Assembly (NCBI GenBank): GCA_025055765.1
Contig: JANWWS010000033.1
Span: 62,001-126,000 of the forward strand
Reading direction: 5' to 3'
From: Leptospiraceae bacterium
GTDB taxonomy: Bacteria; Spirochaetota; Leptospiria; Turneriellales; Turneriellaceae
DNA: 64,000 nucleotides
In this document: positions 33,517-42,729 of the stretch, piece after piece
Layout: the number at the start of each line of letters is the position of its first letter
Position numbering within the stretch: position 1 is the first letter of the stretch
Program-made: the position numbers and the translations under genes
The notes under the pieces: generated by a model
The model's input: the letters and a program-made list of their open reading frames with translations, nothing else
Database searches by the model: none
Told to the model about the DNA's origin: nothing

Positions 33517-34318
33517 TATAACGGAGCTTCTAACGAGCATCCGAGCTTGGCTTGATATCCTGCTCGTTGCTTTTCTATTATACCAAATCTACCGATTGGT
33601 AGCCTCTTCCCGTGCTATCCCTATTCTAGTGGGCTTGCTTTTGTTTCTCTTACTCTCCCCCATTTCGCGTTTTCTGCAACTTGAAACCCTGAGTTTTATC
33701 TTTGATATCTTTTCCAATTTCCTCATTATTGCGGTGATCGTAACCTTGCAGCCTGAGCTGCGACGCATGTTTTATCGTATGGGTCAGGCAAGTTGGATCC
33801 GCCAGTTCATGACCTTATACCAAATTCCAGTAGATGAGATTTTGTCCTCTCTACAGCATTTTTCAGAAACAAAAACGGGAGCTTTACTTGTCCTCGTGAA
33901 TAAAACCGGACTGCAGCACCTGGCAGAAAGTGGTATTGTGCTACAGGCAAAGCTTAGTCGCGAACTCCTTATGAGTGTCTTTTATGAGCAAAATCCACTG
34001 CACGATGGAGCGGTCATTATTGAAGGCCACACTATTACTTCTGCTGGGGTATATTTACCACTTTCCACCTCAGCTAAATTAAAAAAGACACATGGGGCTC
34101 GCCATCGCGCTGCTGTTGGGATTACCGAGGAATCCGATGCTTTGGCAATAGTCGTCTCGGAGACCACGGGCAAGGTAAGCTGCGCCTTCATGGGAGAATT
34201 AGCCGAGGCTGTAGACATCAATGTCTTAAAATCTCTATTAAGCGCTTTTAACGCAGACCGATTGGCCGAAGAATGGGAAAGCCAGATGCAGCTTCTTCGC
34301 CACCTAAGAGGAGCCTAA
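33506..34318 (+). CDS. cdaA: diadenylate cyclase CdaA (DisA_N domain)
   Basis: CdaA makes cyclic di-AMP from two ATP at the inner membrane. The 270-aa protein has three hydrophobic segments in residues 10-85 and then the DisA_N domain. The catalytic motifs are DGAVIIEG near 166 and RHRAAVGITEESDALAIVVS near 199, both intact. It is followed directly by ybbR, whose relatives (CdaR) regulate CdaA; the cdaA stop is adjacent to the ybbR ATG. Roles in wall and potassium homeostasis are known from other bacteria. Confidence 0.95.
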   Translation: MLSDITELLTSIRAWLDILLVAFLLYQIYRLVASSRAIPILVGLLLFLLLSPISRFLQLETLSFIFDIFSNFLIIAVIVTLQPELRRMFYRMGQASWIRQFMTLYQIPVDEILSSLQHFSETKTGALLVLVNKTGLQHLAESGIVLQAKLSRELLMSVFYEQNPLHDGAVIIEGHTITSAGVYLPLSTSAKLKKTHGARHRAAVGITEESDALAIVVSETTGKVSCAFMGELAEAVDINVLKSLLSAFNADRLAEEWESQMQLLRHLRGA

Positions 34319-35320
34319 ATGGCTGACTTTTTGCGTATCTTTCGTGTACGCACCATCCCGAAGCTTTTTTCCATCCTGGCCGCCCTCCTGCTTTATCTCT
34401 ACGTACAGCAACTTCAAGTACGAGAGGTAAAGCTCAATGTGGCTTTATCGTACCAAAACAAGCCTCCTGGTCTTGCTTTAGTGGGAGAGGTACCTCGCTT
34501 TGTCGTAGTAACTCTGGCAGGTCGAGAAGAAGCTCTTAAATTCTCGGCAGTGCACTTAAGGGCTGAGGTCAATTTAGCTATGGCGGAAAGCGGCCGAGCG
34601 CTTTACCCAGTCGAGTTTGACAAACGGCAGTTACCTGAGAATGTCAAGGTGCGCCAGATCCCTTCTTTTGTTGAGCTTACCCTTGAAAGAATAGTGCGCA
34701 AAAGAGTAAATGTGCGTGTACGCACTGTGGGAAAAGTGGCGGACGGATTTCGCATACAAAAAATACACTACCAACCTGAAAATGTACTGGTGGAGGCTCC
34801 CGAAAGCCTGATAAACGGGATAAAGGAAATCCATACCTCCCCCATATCTCTTGACGGCTTAAAGGACAATATAGAGCGCCGATTAAGGCTTGTTTTCCCA
34901 ACAGGAGTCCAATCAGAGGTGAGCGAAGTTGAGGTGCGGGTTTCAGTAATACCTCTCGAGTTAAGTGGCGAAAGACAATTTGAAAATATCCCCATCCGTG
35001 CCATAAACCTCGACCCTGCCCTCTATGCCGATTTTTCTGATAAGACAGTTAAAGTGACCATAGTATCGGAAAAAGAAATACTAAAAAAACTTTCTCCAGC
35101 CGATATTAACGCATCCGTGGATCTCTCCGAGACCCGCTATAATCCGCGTACAGGCAGTGTGTTGCCCTATGAAATAGAACAGGGTTTGCCGGTGAAAGTG
35201 AGGCTTATGCGATATACCAAGGAAGCAAGTATAACGAGTTTTTCTCCCGAAAACGTATCGGTACGCTTTCGAGTGAAAGAAGAATATCGAAAGAGGGAGG
35301 TAACAGAGGAGAAACCATGA
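34319..35320 (+). CDS. YbbR-domain protein, CdaA regulator (CdaR-like)
   Basis: This 333-aa protein has one N-terminal membrane anchor (about residues 14-30) and an exported part with about three YbbR repeats. YbbR-like strands include VEAPESLINGIKEIHTSPIS near 155 and DKTVKVTI near 240. It begins immediately after the cdaA stop, the arrangement usual for cdaA-cdaR. Regulation of CdaA is known for some relatives; here it is inferred from context. The C-terminal tail of about 30 residues is charged and reaches the pdxJ start. Confidence 0.88.
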   Translation: MADFLRIFRVRTIPKLFSILAALLLYLYVQQLQVREVKLNVALSYQNKPPGLALVGEVPRFVVVTLAGREEALKFSAVHLRAEVNLAMAESGRALYPVEFDKRQLPENVKVRQIPSFVELTLERIVRKRVNVRVRTVGKVADGFRIQKIHYQPENVLVEAPESLINGIKEIHTSPISLDGLKDNIERRLRLVFPTGVQSEVSEVEVRVSVIPLELSGERQFENIPIRAINLDPALYADFSDKTVKVTIVSEKEILKKLSPADINASVDLSETRYNPRTGSVLPYEIEQGLPVKVRLMRYTKEASITSFSPENVSVRFRVKEEYRKREVTEEKP

Positions 35321-36066
35321 AGGTGATTCGTCTTGGCCTAAACATGGATCACGTAGCTACTTTGCGTAACGCAAGGGGGGAAAATGATCCTAGCCTTTTG
35401 GAGCTTGTCTTTGAAGCCCAAGATGGTGGAGCAGACCTCATTACCATGCACCTACGCGAAGACAGGCGCCATATCCAAGATGAAGATCTCTTTGAGGTAA
35501 GAAAACACGCCAAGCTACCTATTAATCTAGAAATGGCGATGACTGATGAAATGCTAGCTATTGCTTTAGATCTAAAACCTCATAGTGTTTGCCTTGTACC
35601 CGAGAGAAGACAGGAACTTACCACAGAAAAAGGATTAAACATTGGGGAACACTTTAGCCGTCTGCAGCAGTTTACAGAAAAACTTCAGGGGGCAGGCATT
35701 GCTGTTTTTCCCTTTGTTGAAGCCAATACAGCCGATCTAAAATTAGCAAGCATAGCCCACTGCCAGGGTGTGGAAATCCATACCGGCCATTATGCGCGGA
35801 TATGGAAGAACCCATACTTGCGCAAGCAAGAGCTAGCAAAAATCCAGCGCTGTGCTCAGGAATGTGCTGAGCTGGGGTTGGAGCTTCATTTAGGTCATGG
35901 GTTAAATTACTTTAATATCTATGACCTGCTTTCTCTACCTGGCCTAGAGGAGGTAAATATTGGCCATGCCATCATTGCACGAGCATTAAAAACTGGTTTA
36001 CAAAATGCGGTAAGCGAAATGAAGGCTATTTTACGTCAAGTTCATGATTGTGGGGATAGGGACTGA
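35317..36066 (+). CDS. pdxJ: pyridoxine 5'-phosphate synthase PdxJ
   Basis: PdxJ condenses 1-deoxyxylulose 5-phosphate with 3-amino-2-oxopropyl phosphate to make pyridoxine phosphate. The 249-aa TIM barrel has the family blocks LGLNMDHVATLRNARG, DLITMHLREDRRHIQDED, NLEMAMT, CLVPERR and GHGLNYFN with EVNIGHAI. All conserved catalytic residues seem present. It overlaps ybbR by 4 bases and acpS by 23 bases. Confidence 0.96.
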   Translation: MKVIRLGLNMDHVATLRNARGENDPSLLELVFEAQDGGADLITMHLREDRRHIQDEDLFEVRKHAKLPINLEMAMTDEMLAIALDLKPHSVCLVPERRQELTTEKGLNIGEHFSRLQQFTEKLQGAGIAVFPFVEANTADLKLASIAHCQGVEIHTGHYARIWKNPYLRKQELAKIQRCAQECAELGLELHLGHGLNYFNIYDLLSLPGLEEVNIGHAIIARALKTGLQNAVSEMKAILRQVHDCGDRD

Positions 36067-36430
36067 CATTTGTGAAAACGAGCGGATTAGGTCGCTTTGG
36101 CAAATTTATGGCCAGCGCTTCCTTGAAAGAATTTTTCATGAGGAAGAAATCCACTACTGCTTAGCCAAAAAAAATCCTGTACCTCACTTAAGTGGGCGCT
36201 TTGCCGTAAAAGAAGCTTTTATTAAAGCTCTTGGTTTATCGCGTACGCTGCATCTATCGTACCGGGAAATTTATCTTAGCGGAAGGCAGGGCCGCAAAGA
36301 GCTTAGACTTAGTGGTATCTTACAAGAGATCTTTCATGACATAGGCGCGCAGCGAGTGCACTTTAGTATTTCCCACACAAGGCATTATTCTACCGCAGTG
36401 GTTATCTTAGAAAAAGACCATGGCCTCTAG
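36044..36430 (+). CDS. acpS: holo-acyl-carrier-protein synthase AcpS
   Basis: AcpS moves phosphopantetheine from CoA to the serine of ACP (acpP in this window). The 128-aa protein starts IVGIGTDICENERI, with the magnesium Asp in GTD. RFAVKEAFIKALG holds the second conserved acidic residue, and SISHTRHYSTAVV ends the domain. It overlaps pdxJ by 23 bases and ruvB by 11 bases; pdxJ-acpS adjacency is common in bacteria. Confidence 0.94.
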   Translation: MIVGIGTDICENERIRSLWQIYGQRFLERIFHEEEIHYCLAKKNPVPHLSGRFAVKEAFIKALGLSRTLHLSYREIYLSGRQGRKELRLSGILQEIFHDIGAQRVHFSISHTRHYSTAVVILEKDHGL

Positions 36431-37451
36431 AAAAGATAGGGAGATATTGCAAGAGCTGCGACAAGAAAAGGCCCTCTCACTGAGGCCACAATCTTTTGAG
36501 GAATTTGTTGGGCAAGACCAGGTGGTTCAAAACCTAAAGGTTTTTTTAAAAGCCGCCCAGATGCGAGGAGAAGCCTTAGACCATGTCCTATTATCTGGGC
36601 CCCCTGGTCTTGGCAAAACCACTCTTGCCCAACTACTTTCGTCGTACCAGGGAGGAAATTTTTACCAAATAGCGGCACCCCATATAAGGCGAGCAGGAGA
36701 TTTAGTGAAATTGCTATCCTTGCTTGAGGAGCGAGATATTCTTTTCATTGATGAGATCCATCGTTTGAGTGCGCCAATAGAGGAAATACTATATATGGCC
36801 ATGGAAGACCGGGAAATTGACATACCCTTAGGGGAAGGTTTGGCTACAAAGGTGGTCAAGTTAAATCTGCCAGCTTTTACGTTAGCGGGAGCCACCACGA
36901 GACCAGGTGCTCTCTCAAATCCCTTGAGAGAGAGATTTGGTATTAAACTCCGCTTGCATTTCTATAATTTGGAGGAACTTGTAAAGATCCTCGAACGAGC
37001 TGCCTGGCGCTGGCAAATTAGCTACGACGAGGGTGTTTTGGCGTATATCGCCATGCGCAGCCGTAGAACCCCACGTATAGCCTTAGCTTTACTACGGCGT
37101 ATTTGGGATTTTGCCCTTGTCGACCAGCAAAAAAAACTGAGTCTGCAACTAACTCAAAAAGGATTTGCTCAACTGGGCATAGACGATCTTGGGCTAACCG
37201 AACTTGACCGAGAATTATTACGTATATTAGCAGAAGATTATGGCGGAGGTCCTGCTGGTTTAAAGGCTCTAGCCTCGGCACTTGGCGAGGATACAGAAAC
37301 AATTGAAAATTTCATGGAACCCTATTTAGTGCAGTTAGGGCTTCTCAAACGCACCCCAAGAGGTAGAGTAATTACCGTGAAGGCACAGATGCATTTAAAA
37401 ACGAACCCCACTTTAGACTTATTCGAGGAATTTACAGGAGGCAATTTATGA
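36420..37451 (+). CDS. ruvB: Holliday junction branch-migration ATPase RuvB
   Basis: RuvB is the hexameric motor for Holliday junction migration, working with RuvA. The 343-aa protein starts its core with LRPQSFEEFVGQ. Walker A GPPGLGKTTLA is near residues 60-70, Walker B ILFIDEIHRLS near 106, and the GATTRPGALSNPLRERFG sensor block near 160. The winged-helix C-terminal domain is complete (QLGLLKRTPRGR). The order pdxJ-acpS-ruvB is compact and co-translational, with an 11-base overlap upstream and 4 bases downstream. Confidence 0.97.
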   Translation: MASRKDREILQELRQEKALSLRPQSFEEFVGQDQVVQNLKVFLKAAQMRGEALDHVLLSGPPGLGKTTLAQLLSSYQGGNFYQIAAPHIRRAGDLVKLLSLLEERDILFIDEIHRLSAPIEEILYMAMEDREIDIPLGEGLATKVVKLNLPAFTLAGATTRPGALSNPLRERFGIKLRLHFYNLEELVKILERAAWRWQISYDEGVLAYIAMRSRRTPRIALALLRRIWDFALVDQQKKLSLQLTQKGFAQLGIDDLGLTELDRELLRILAEDYGGGPAGLKALASALGEDTETIENFMEPYLVQLGLLKRTPRGRVITVKAQMHLKTNPTLDLFEEFTGGNL

Positions 37452-37834
37452 GGAAAATTTGTGTTTTGCTATGCTTTCTCTTATCTTACAGCAATCTTCT
37501 GGGCTTGCAAGATTCTCTTGAAAGCCGAGGCAGAGACCTTATGAGTGCTCCACCGTTTCTCTCCCAAGATGGGATAGCAAGCGAAGAAGAAGAAAGTCCT
37601 ATTCGCCGCAGTGAGGTACTTTTTCTTGTTAGTTTTCCCTTTACTTTACTTTTAAATGCAGCTACCACCTATACTTTTTACCAAATTGCCACAGGTAAAA
37701 ATAGATACACAGTGCCATTATGGGTTGTCACAGGTATGGGAGCGGTCCTTTTTTCAACCGCCATTGTTTGGTATGACGGTGCACATCAAAGCCACGGCCT
37801 ACGTATGGCCTATACCTATCTTCTCAAGCATTGA
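37448..37834 (+). CDS. unknown small exported or membrane protein
   Basis: I do not recognise this 128-aa protein. It has a signal peptide (MRKICVLLCFLLSYSNLLGL), an acidic stretch (SEEEESP) and two hydrophobic segments (VLFLVSFPFTLLLNA and VPLWVVTGMGAVLFSTAI). It overlaps the ruvB stop by 4 bases, so it is translated with the operon, and converges on rodA with an 11-base overlap. The coupling supports a real gene. Confidence 0.65.
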   Translation: MRKICVLLCFLLSYSNLLGLQDSLESRGRDLMSAPPFLSQDGIASEEEESPIRRSEVLFLVSFPFTLLLNAATTYTFYQIATGKNRYTVPLWVVTGMGAVLFSTAIVWYDGAHQSHGLRMAYTYLLKH

Positions 37835-39341
37835 TAAAACGGCGCATGTAGATATTTAGTAAGATACCTACAGCAATAAAACTCACAATCATGTTACTTC
37901 CGCCGTAACTCACAAATACGAGGGGTATGCCTGTCACGGGCAAAAGGCCAAGGGCAATACCTATATTAATTACAATGTGGCTAAAGAAAATGACGGTAAT
38001 CCCTGCTGCCAAGAGGGCTCCAAAATCATCTTTTGACTGCAGTGCAATTTGCACTCCGCGAAAAACCAAGCCGAAGAGAAAAAACAAGGTAAGTGTGGTT
38101 CCCCAAAGTCCAAATTGCTCTCCAATTACAGAAAAAATGAAGTCATTGTACCACTCTGGTAGGTAGGGAGTTTCACCCCTTGTCATATCACCCTTAAAAA
38201 TACCTTTCCCCAAGATTTTCCCTGAGCCAAGAGTGATTAAGGAGTGGCGTAGTTGGTAGCCTGCTCCTTTTGGAAATTTTTCTGGGTTGGCAAAAGAAAT
38301 AATACGTACAACTTGATGAGGTTTGAAATTTACAAGTTTCCTAAATACAAAAGCACCTGCTAACGAGAGAGCGCCAATTAAAGCCATTGTGGTAATCCTC
38401 CGATACCAGGCCCTCCGTATAGCATAATAAAGAACCCAGAAAATAAAATAGATGAGGGCGAGCACCACAATACTTAAGATCATGGCGAGATTACTTCGGA
38501 AAAAATCTCGCAGCAAGGATGGATTTTCCTTTTCGAGATCTTGTACTATGGTTTTCAACAAAGCCAAATTGTCGCTTTTGACAAGCTCCATAGCAGCCCA
38601 GCGTTTGAGACTGTCTTTTTCCGAGATCAGGCCACTAAGCTCGGGCCTCTCTATGTATTCCCAAATTTCAAAGCTCAGAACGCGTACGGCATCAGCCAGG
38701 CGAAAATTTATCTCTTTGAGACGTGCATAGAGATCATCCACTAATATATACTTTTCATACTCTAAATACAAGGGTATAACCAGGGTAGAAAACCCCACAA
38801 TGGCAAAACCAAAGATAACGGAAGTATTGGCACCACCAATATAGAGCAAGGCGAAAAGTAATACTAGATACATCATGGCATATCCTAGATCGGGTTGTAA
38901 GGCAATCAAAACCGCTGGTACGAGAGCCATAAGAGCAGGGATTATGAGCTCCCGAGGTTTGTCTATTTCCGTTTCGCGCAAAACCAGATAGCGACTTAGG
39001 GCAATGACCAAGAAAAGCTTCATAAACTCGGAGGGCTGAAAGCCCATGCCATATAGGCGCAACCAGGCCCGTGCTCCCTTAATTTTAGTGCCTACGAAGG
39101 GCAGGAGAGTTAACACAAGCAAAAGGATACCCAAACCATAAAGAAGAGGAGCATAGACCCCTAGCTTTTGGTAGTTAGTGAAGGCAAAAACCAACATGAG
39201 AGCAACACCAATGATTAACCAAAGCGTCTTTTTAAAGGCGAGCTCCTCACCTATTCCGCCACCGCCTAATAGGGTCAGTATGCCAATTAGGCTACTACCT
39301 ACCGCAAAGGTAATCAATAAATAATCAATTTTGCCGCGCAT
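37824..39341 (-). CDS. rodA: peptidoglycan glycosyltransferase RodA with a large internal insertion
   Basis: RodA is the SEDS polymerase of the elongation machine. Normal SEDS blocks are GARAWLRLYGMGFQPSEFMK near 89-108, LQPDLGYAM near 148, FPKGAGYQLRHSLITLGSG near 356, PYLPEWYNDFIFSVIGEQFG, and PLVFVSYGGSNM. The protein is 505 aa, well above the usual 370-420. The extra part lies at about residues 194-312, between two core helices: a charged helical stretch (YARLKEINFRLADAVRVL, ERPELSG, KSDNLALLKTIVQDLEKENP) followed by an added hydrophobic helix. It is the last gene of mreB-mreC-mreD-mrdA-rodA; its ATG follows the mrdA stop directly. Confidence 0.93.
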   Translation of the reverse strand: MRGKIDYLLITFAVGSSLIGILTLLGGGGIGEELAFKKTLWLIIGVALMLVFAFTNYQKLGVYAPLLYGLGILLLVLTLLPFVGTKIKGARAWLRLYGMGFQPSEFMKLFLVIALSRYLVLRETEIDKPRELIIPALMALVPAVLIALQPDLGYAMMYLVLLFALLYIGGANTSVIFGFAIVGFSTLVIPLYLEYEKYILVDDLYARLKEINFRLADAVRVLSFEIWEYIERPELSGLISEKDSLKRWAAMELVKSDNLALLKTIVQDLEKENPSLLRDFFRSNLAMILSIVVLALIYFIFWVLYYAIRRAWYRRITTMALIGALSLAGAFVFRKLVNFKPHQVVRIISFANPEKFPKGAGYQLRHSLITLGSGKILGKGIFKGDMTRGETPYLPEWYNDFIFSVIGEQFGLWGTTLTLFFLFGLVFRGVQIALQSKDDFGALLAAGITVIFFSHIVINIGIALGLLPVTGIPLVFVSYGGSNMIVSFIAVGILLNIYMRRFINA

Positions 39342-41195
39342 TTAGGAGACCTTGCGATAGCCTATTTTACGGGCATGTCGCAAGAAGATTTCACGCGCTA
39401 CAGGAGCTGCCCCTGCGGCACCTGTGATGCCTCTTTCGACAAAGACCCCTACTACAATCATGTTTTCTGGTGGACCATCTACGGGACCATACCCAATAAA
39501 CCACGCGTGCTGGGTGGTATTGGCAAAGCGCTCGCGAGAACGGGTCTGCACAGTTCCTGTTTTACCAGCAATGGGGTAAAGCCCCGATCCCTGAAAAACA
39601 GAACGTGCGGTACCCTCTGTCACCACGCGCCGCAAGGCTTTCTTTATTACCTCCAGAGTACTGCGAGAAATGGGTAGTTCATAAAGAACTCTCGGCTTAA
39701 TCACCTCTTTAATCTCATCATTTTCCGCAAAACGAATTTCCTTCACCAAATGAGGCCAATATACCACCCCATCATTGACCAGAGCTGCATAAAAATTGAC
39801 CATGCCAATTAAAGTGGTTTCCAGAAACCCTTGGCCAACAGATAGGTTCACCGTATCCCCATCAAACCAGCGCGTTTGAAACTGCTTCTCTTTCCAAAGG
39901 GGAGAGGGAACAAAGCCACTGACCTCAAAAGGTAAATCAATTTGACTTAAACGGTCTAAGTAAAAATAGCGGGCATACTTAATGATTGGCTCAGCACCTA
40001 TACGGTAGCCAAGCTCATAAAAATAGACAGAGCAACTTTGAGAGAGGGCATTTACCAGATCCATATAGCCATGCACTGCCCAATCATAAAAAACAGTATC
40101 GGGAAGCCCACGGTATGAGCTCTTAAGAGTAAATTTGCCTGGGCAAAAAAAACTTTGCTCAGAGTTGCTGCGTCTTTCTTCTAACGCCGCCAAAGCAACA
40201 AGTGGTTTAAAAGACGAGGCTGGGGGGTATTTCGCGGAGATGGCCCGGTTTAGCTCCGCTTTTTTTTGCAACATTTCTTGAAAGTGAGCCGCTCTTACCT
40301 CACGGTCCGGATCTACTAGCAGATTGGGATTGTAATCTGGTTTGCTAACTAGCGCGAGGATTTCCCCTGTAGCCGGCTCAAGAGCAATCAAGGCACCTGT
40401 GCGCTCACCCATAGCCTGCCATGCTGTCTGTTGAAGTTCGGCATCAATGGTGAGCACAAGGTTGTTACCCGGAATAAAATTACGAAATACCTTCTGCTCC
40501 TCGACATCACCACTTGCTGTCTTAATTTGTACAATCTCGCCATCTTCCCCTCTCAAAATGGCATCGTAATAAGCCTCAAGACCATTTTTACCAACAAGTT
40601 GATAACTCTTAATCCCAGCCTCAATTTCCTTCTTGCTGGGTAAACCAACATAGCCCGTGACATGGGCCAAAACCGGCCCCAGATTATAATGCCGACGTGT
40701 GCTTTGTCTAATAATAAAGCGACTAAAACTAAGATAGTAGTCCGCTAAGACTGTATGTTGGGCTGGAGAAAGGTTTTCTACGAGAACAATTTCTTCATTT
40801 TGCCTTATCTTGCTTTCTGTAATTTTTTCTAATAAACTACCTCGTTTAAGCTTAAGCAATCTTTCTAACTTTGCCACTTCGGACCTAAGTTCTCCACTTC
40901 GAAAATGAGAGGGAATGGCTATGAGGTCTAATGTGCTCTTGTTAGATACAAGGTAAGTGGCCTTTTCTCTGGCAACATAATTGCGGTCAAAAATCTCCCC
41001 TCTTGGTGCTGGTAGGGGAACCACTTTTCGAATAACACGCTTTGACTTTTCATAATATTCCTCACCCTTGAGGGCTTGCAGATACCCGACCCGCAAGACA
41101 AGTATGGTAAAAGATACACTCACAAAAAAGGTAAAGCCCCAAAGTCTTTTGCGCAGCCTTTGCCAGAGTTTAAATTGTTGCGCAGTTTGAGCCAT
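39342..41195 (-). CDS. mrdA: penicillin-binding protein 2 (MrdA), transpeptidase of the elongasome
   Basis: This class B PBP cross-links peptidoglycan during elongation with RodA. The 617-aa protein has a membrane anchor at about residues 20-40 and a PBP dimer domain up to about 240. The transpeptidase domain carries the nucleophile motif S327-S-F-K330 (YPPASSFKP), the second motif SQSCSVYFYEL with S387-C-S389, and KTGT near 545. PAPRGEIFDRN near 63 is typical for PBP2. The start is 3 bases after the mreD stop. Confidence 0.95.
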   Translation of the reverse strand: MAQTAQQFKLWQRLRKRLWGFTFFVSVSFTILVLRVGYLQALKGEEYYEKSKRVIRKVVPLPAPRGEIFDRNYVAREKATYLVSNKSTLDLIAIPSHFRSGELRSEVAKLERLLKLKRGSLLEKITESKIRQNEEIVLVENLSPAQHTVLADYYLSFSRFIIRQSTRRHYNLGPVLAHVTGYVGLPSKKEIEAGIKSYQLVGKNGLEAYYDAILRGEDGEIVQIKTASGDVEEQKVFRNFIPGNNLVLTIDAELQQTAWQAMGERTGALIALEPATGEILALVSKPDYNPNLLVDPDREVRAAHFQEMLQKKAELNRAISAKYPPASSFKPLVALAALEERRSNSEQSFFCPGKFTLKSSYRGLPDTVFYDWAVHGYMDLVNALSQSCSVYFYELGYRIGAEPIIKYARYFYLDRLSQIDLPFEVSGFVPSPLWKEKQFQTRWFDGDTVNLSVGQGFLETTLIGMVNFYAALVNDGVVYWPHLVKEIRFAENDEIKEVIKPRVLYELPISRSTLEVIKKALRRVVTEGTARSVFQGSGLYPIAGKTGTVQTRSRERFANTTQHAWFIGYGPVDGPPENMIVVGVFVERGITGAAGAAPVAREIFLRHARKIGYRKVS

Positions 41196-41198
41196 GTC

Positions 41199-41720
41199 TT
41201 ATACGGAAGTCTTCTCCTGGGGTATGGCCCAGTGCAAGACCTTAAACCAGACCACCGCCACGATAGCTGTATAAAAAGACTCGGGCAAAAGAACCCCACC
41301 TATGACTTGGGCAGATTGACCACTATGAAAGAGAGAGACCTCTATGAACTCCAATACACCCTTGGCTATACCCGCAATAAGGTGAATAAGGAAAAGTACG
41401 AAGGCCCCTTCTTTTTGAATTTGGCCTGCTATTTTCCCCACAAAAAAGCCTATTAAAGTTTTTGGTAGGGCATGTGTCCCCAGGTAGTATTTGGCTTCCC
41501 CTGTAGGGTAGAGATAGCCTCCTATGTTCATATCTTGCAGCAAACCACCAAGGAATCCCACCCAAATACCAGCAAAGGATCCCTTGTAAAGGGCAAAATA
41601 AATTGTTAGAATTAACAAAAGATCTGGTTTAATGTGGCCAATGCGAAAAAAATCCACACTCGTTTGTAGAAAATAAGAAACAACTATGGCAATTAAAATG
41701 ACAATTTTTTCAAGTAGCAT
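41199..41720 (-). CDS. mreD: rod shape-determining protein MreD
   Basis: This 173-aa integral membrane protein has about five membrane helices. IGHIKPDLLLILTIYFALYK near residue 27 and GIWVGFLGGLLQDM near 51 are the usual MreD blocks. It belongs to the elongation complex with MreB, MreC, PBP2 and RodA. Identity rests on these features together with its place between mreC and mrdA, which is the standard order. Confidence 0.92.
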   Translation of the reverse strand: MLLEKIVILIAIVVSYFLQTSVDFFRIGHIKPDLLLILTIYFALYKGSFAGIWVGFLGGLLQDMNIGGYLYPTGEAKYYLGTHALPKTLIGFFVGKIAGQIQKEGAFVLFLIHLIAGIAKGVLEFIEVSLFHSGQSAQVIGGVLLPESFYTAIVAVVWFKVLHWAIPQEKTSV

Positions 41721-41727
41721 AATTTAA

Positions 41728-42729
41728 CTAAGGGAATTCCTTGGCTTCTGTGGCACGAAGTTTCTCATCCACTATTTTTACGTGACTTTCAGAACTGGAA
41801 GCCTGCTCATCTGCCAAGGGTGGCTCCTGCACATTTTCTGGTGTGAGAGGAGGAAACTTTAGCAAGTCTATCTCTGGTTTTTTGCGCAAGATAAAGACGA
41901 AATCGAGCCGCTTTAAATCCACTATTGGTATCACCTCCGCCCGTTGGTAACTACCAAGACGCTCAATGCGGTTACCTACCACACCGACAGGCAGCCCTCG
42001 TGGAAAGATGCCATCCCCCCCTGAAGTAATGAGCTCATCACCTGCCCTCAAGAAGACGCCGAGGGATAAATACTCGAGCACTGGATTTTCTTCCCCTGGG
42101 GAACGGCCCACAAGTAACGCCCAGTGACCCGTCTTCTTTAACATAACCCCGAGGCGGGAATAACTATCCGATATAGGAAGAATACGCGCCGAGAAACGAT
42201 TGACTTGGATAACTTTGCCTACCACACCAAAATTGAGTTTTTCTTTTTCGGTATCCGTGGCTGGATGTACTTGATAGGCTACCACAGGCATATATGGTTC
42301 AATGCCATGTTCTTTCCCCTTGTTAATTATTATAGTGCGGAACCAATTATCGGGGTCTTGGGAAATAACCTCGGCTTGCTCGACCGCTAATTGGGCGGGA
42401 GCCGATAGCTGTAGCAGCTGGCGCAGTCGCTGGTTTTCTTCTAATAGCTGAAGATAACTGACCTGTAGATTTTTTGCCTCTTTCAACTCTTCCCTTAGGA
42501 GATCCCGCTCCCTTTGTAATTCAGCGTAGGAACGATAGCTATCGAAAAATCGCCCCAAGCCCTGTCCAAGGGAGTGCATCATTGCCGTAAAAAGGTCTAA
42601 AACCTCAACGGCCTGACTTGCTGTTCTTACGAGTATATTTGACTGCCAGATGAGGCTTGAGAGACAAAAGAGAACCGTAAAGGCTAGAGAGAGCGCAGAT
42701 TTGTACTTCGCGAGAAACTCTGCCAGCAC
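41728..42729 (-). CDS. mreC: rod shape-determining protein MreC
   Basis: MreC anchors the elongation complex in the periplasm. The 333-aa protein has an N-terminal anchor (about 12-30), a coiled coil (AELQRERDLLREELKEAKNL, about 68-105), and two beta domains with the conserved blocks VISQDPDNWFRTIIINKG and VLKGDELITSGGDG-like AGDELITSGGDGIFPRGLPV. The C-terminal 50 residues are acidic and Pro-rich. It starts with GTG at 42729, immediately after the mreB stop. Confidence 0.95.
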   Translation of the reverse strand: MLAEFLAKYKSALSLAFTVLFCLSSLIWQSNILVRTASQAVEVLDLFTAMMHSLGQGLGRFFDSYRSYAELQRERDLLREELKEAKNLQVSYLQLLEENQRLRQLLQLSAPAQLAVEQAEVISQDPDNWFRTIIINKGKEHGIEPYMPVVAYQVHPATDTEKEKLNFGVVGKVIQVNRFSARILPISDSYSRLGVMLKKTGHWALLVGRSPGEENPVLEYLSLGVFLRAGDELITSGGDGIFPRGLPVGVVGNRIERLGSYQRAEVIPIVDLKRLDFVFILRKKPEIDLLKFPPLTPENVQEPPLADEQASSSESHVKIVDEKLRATEAKEFP

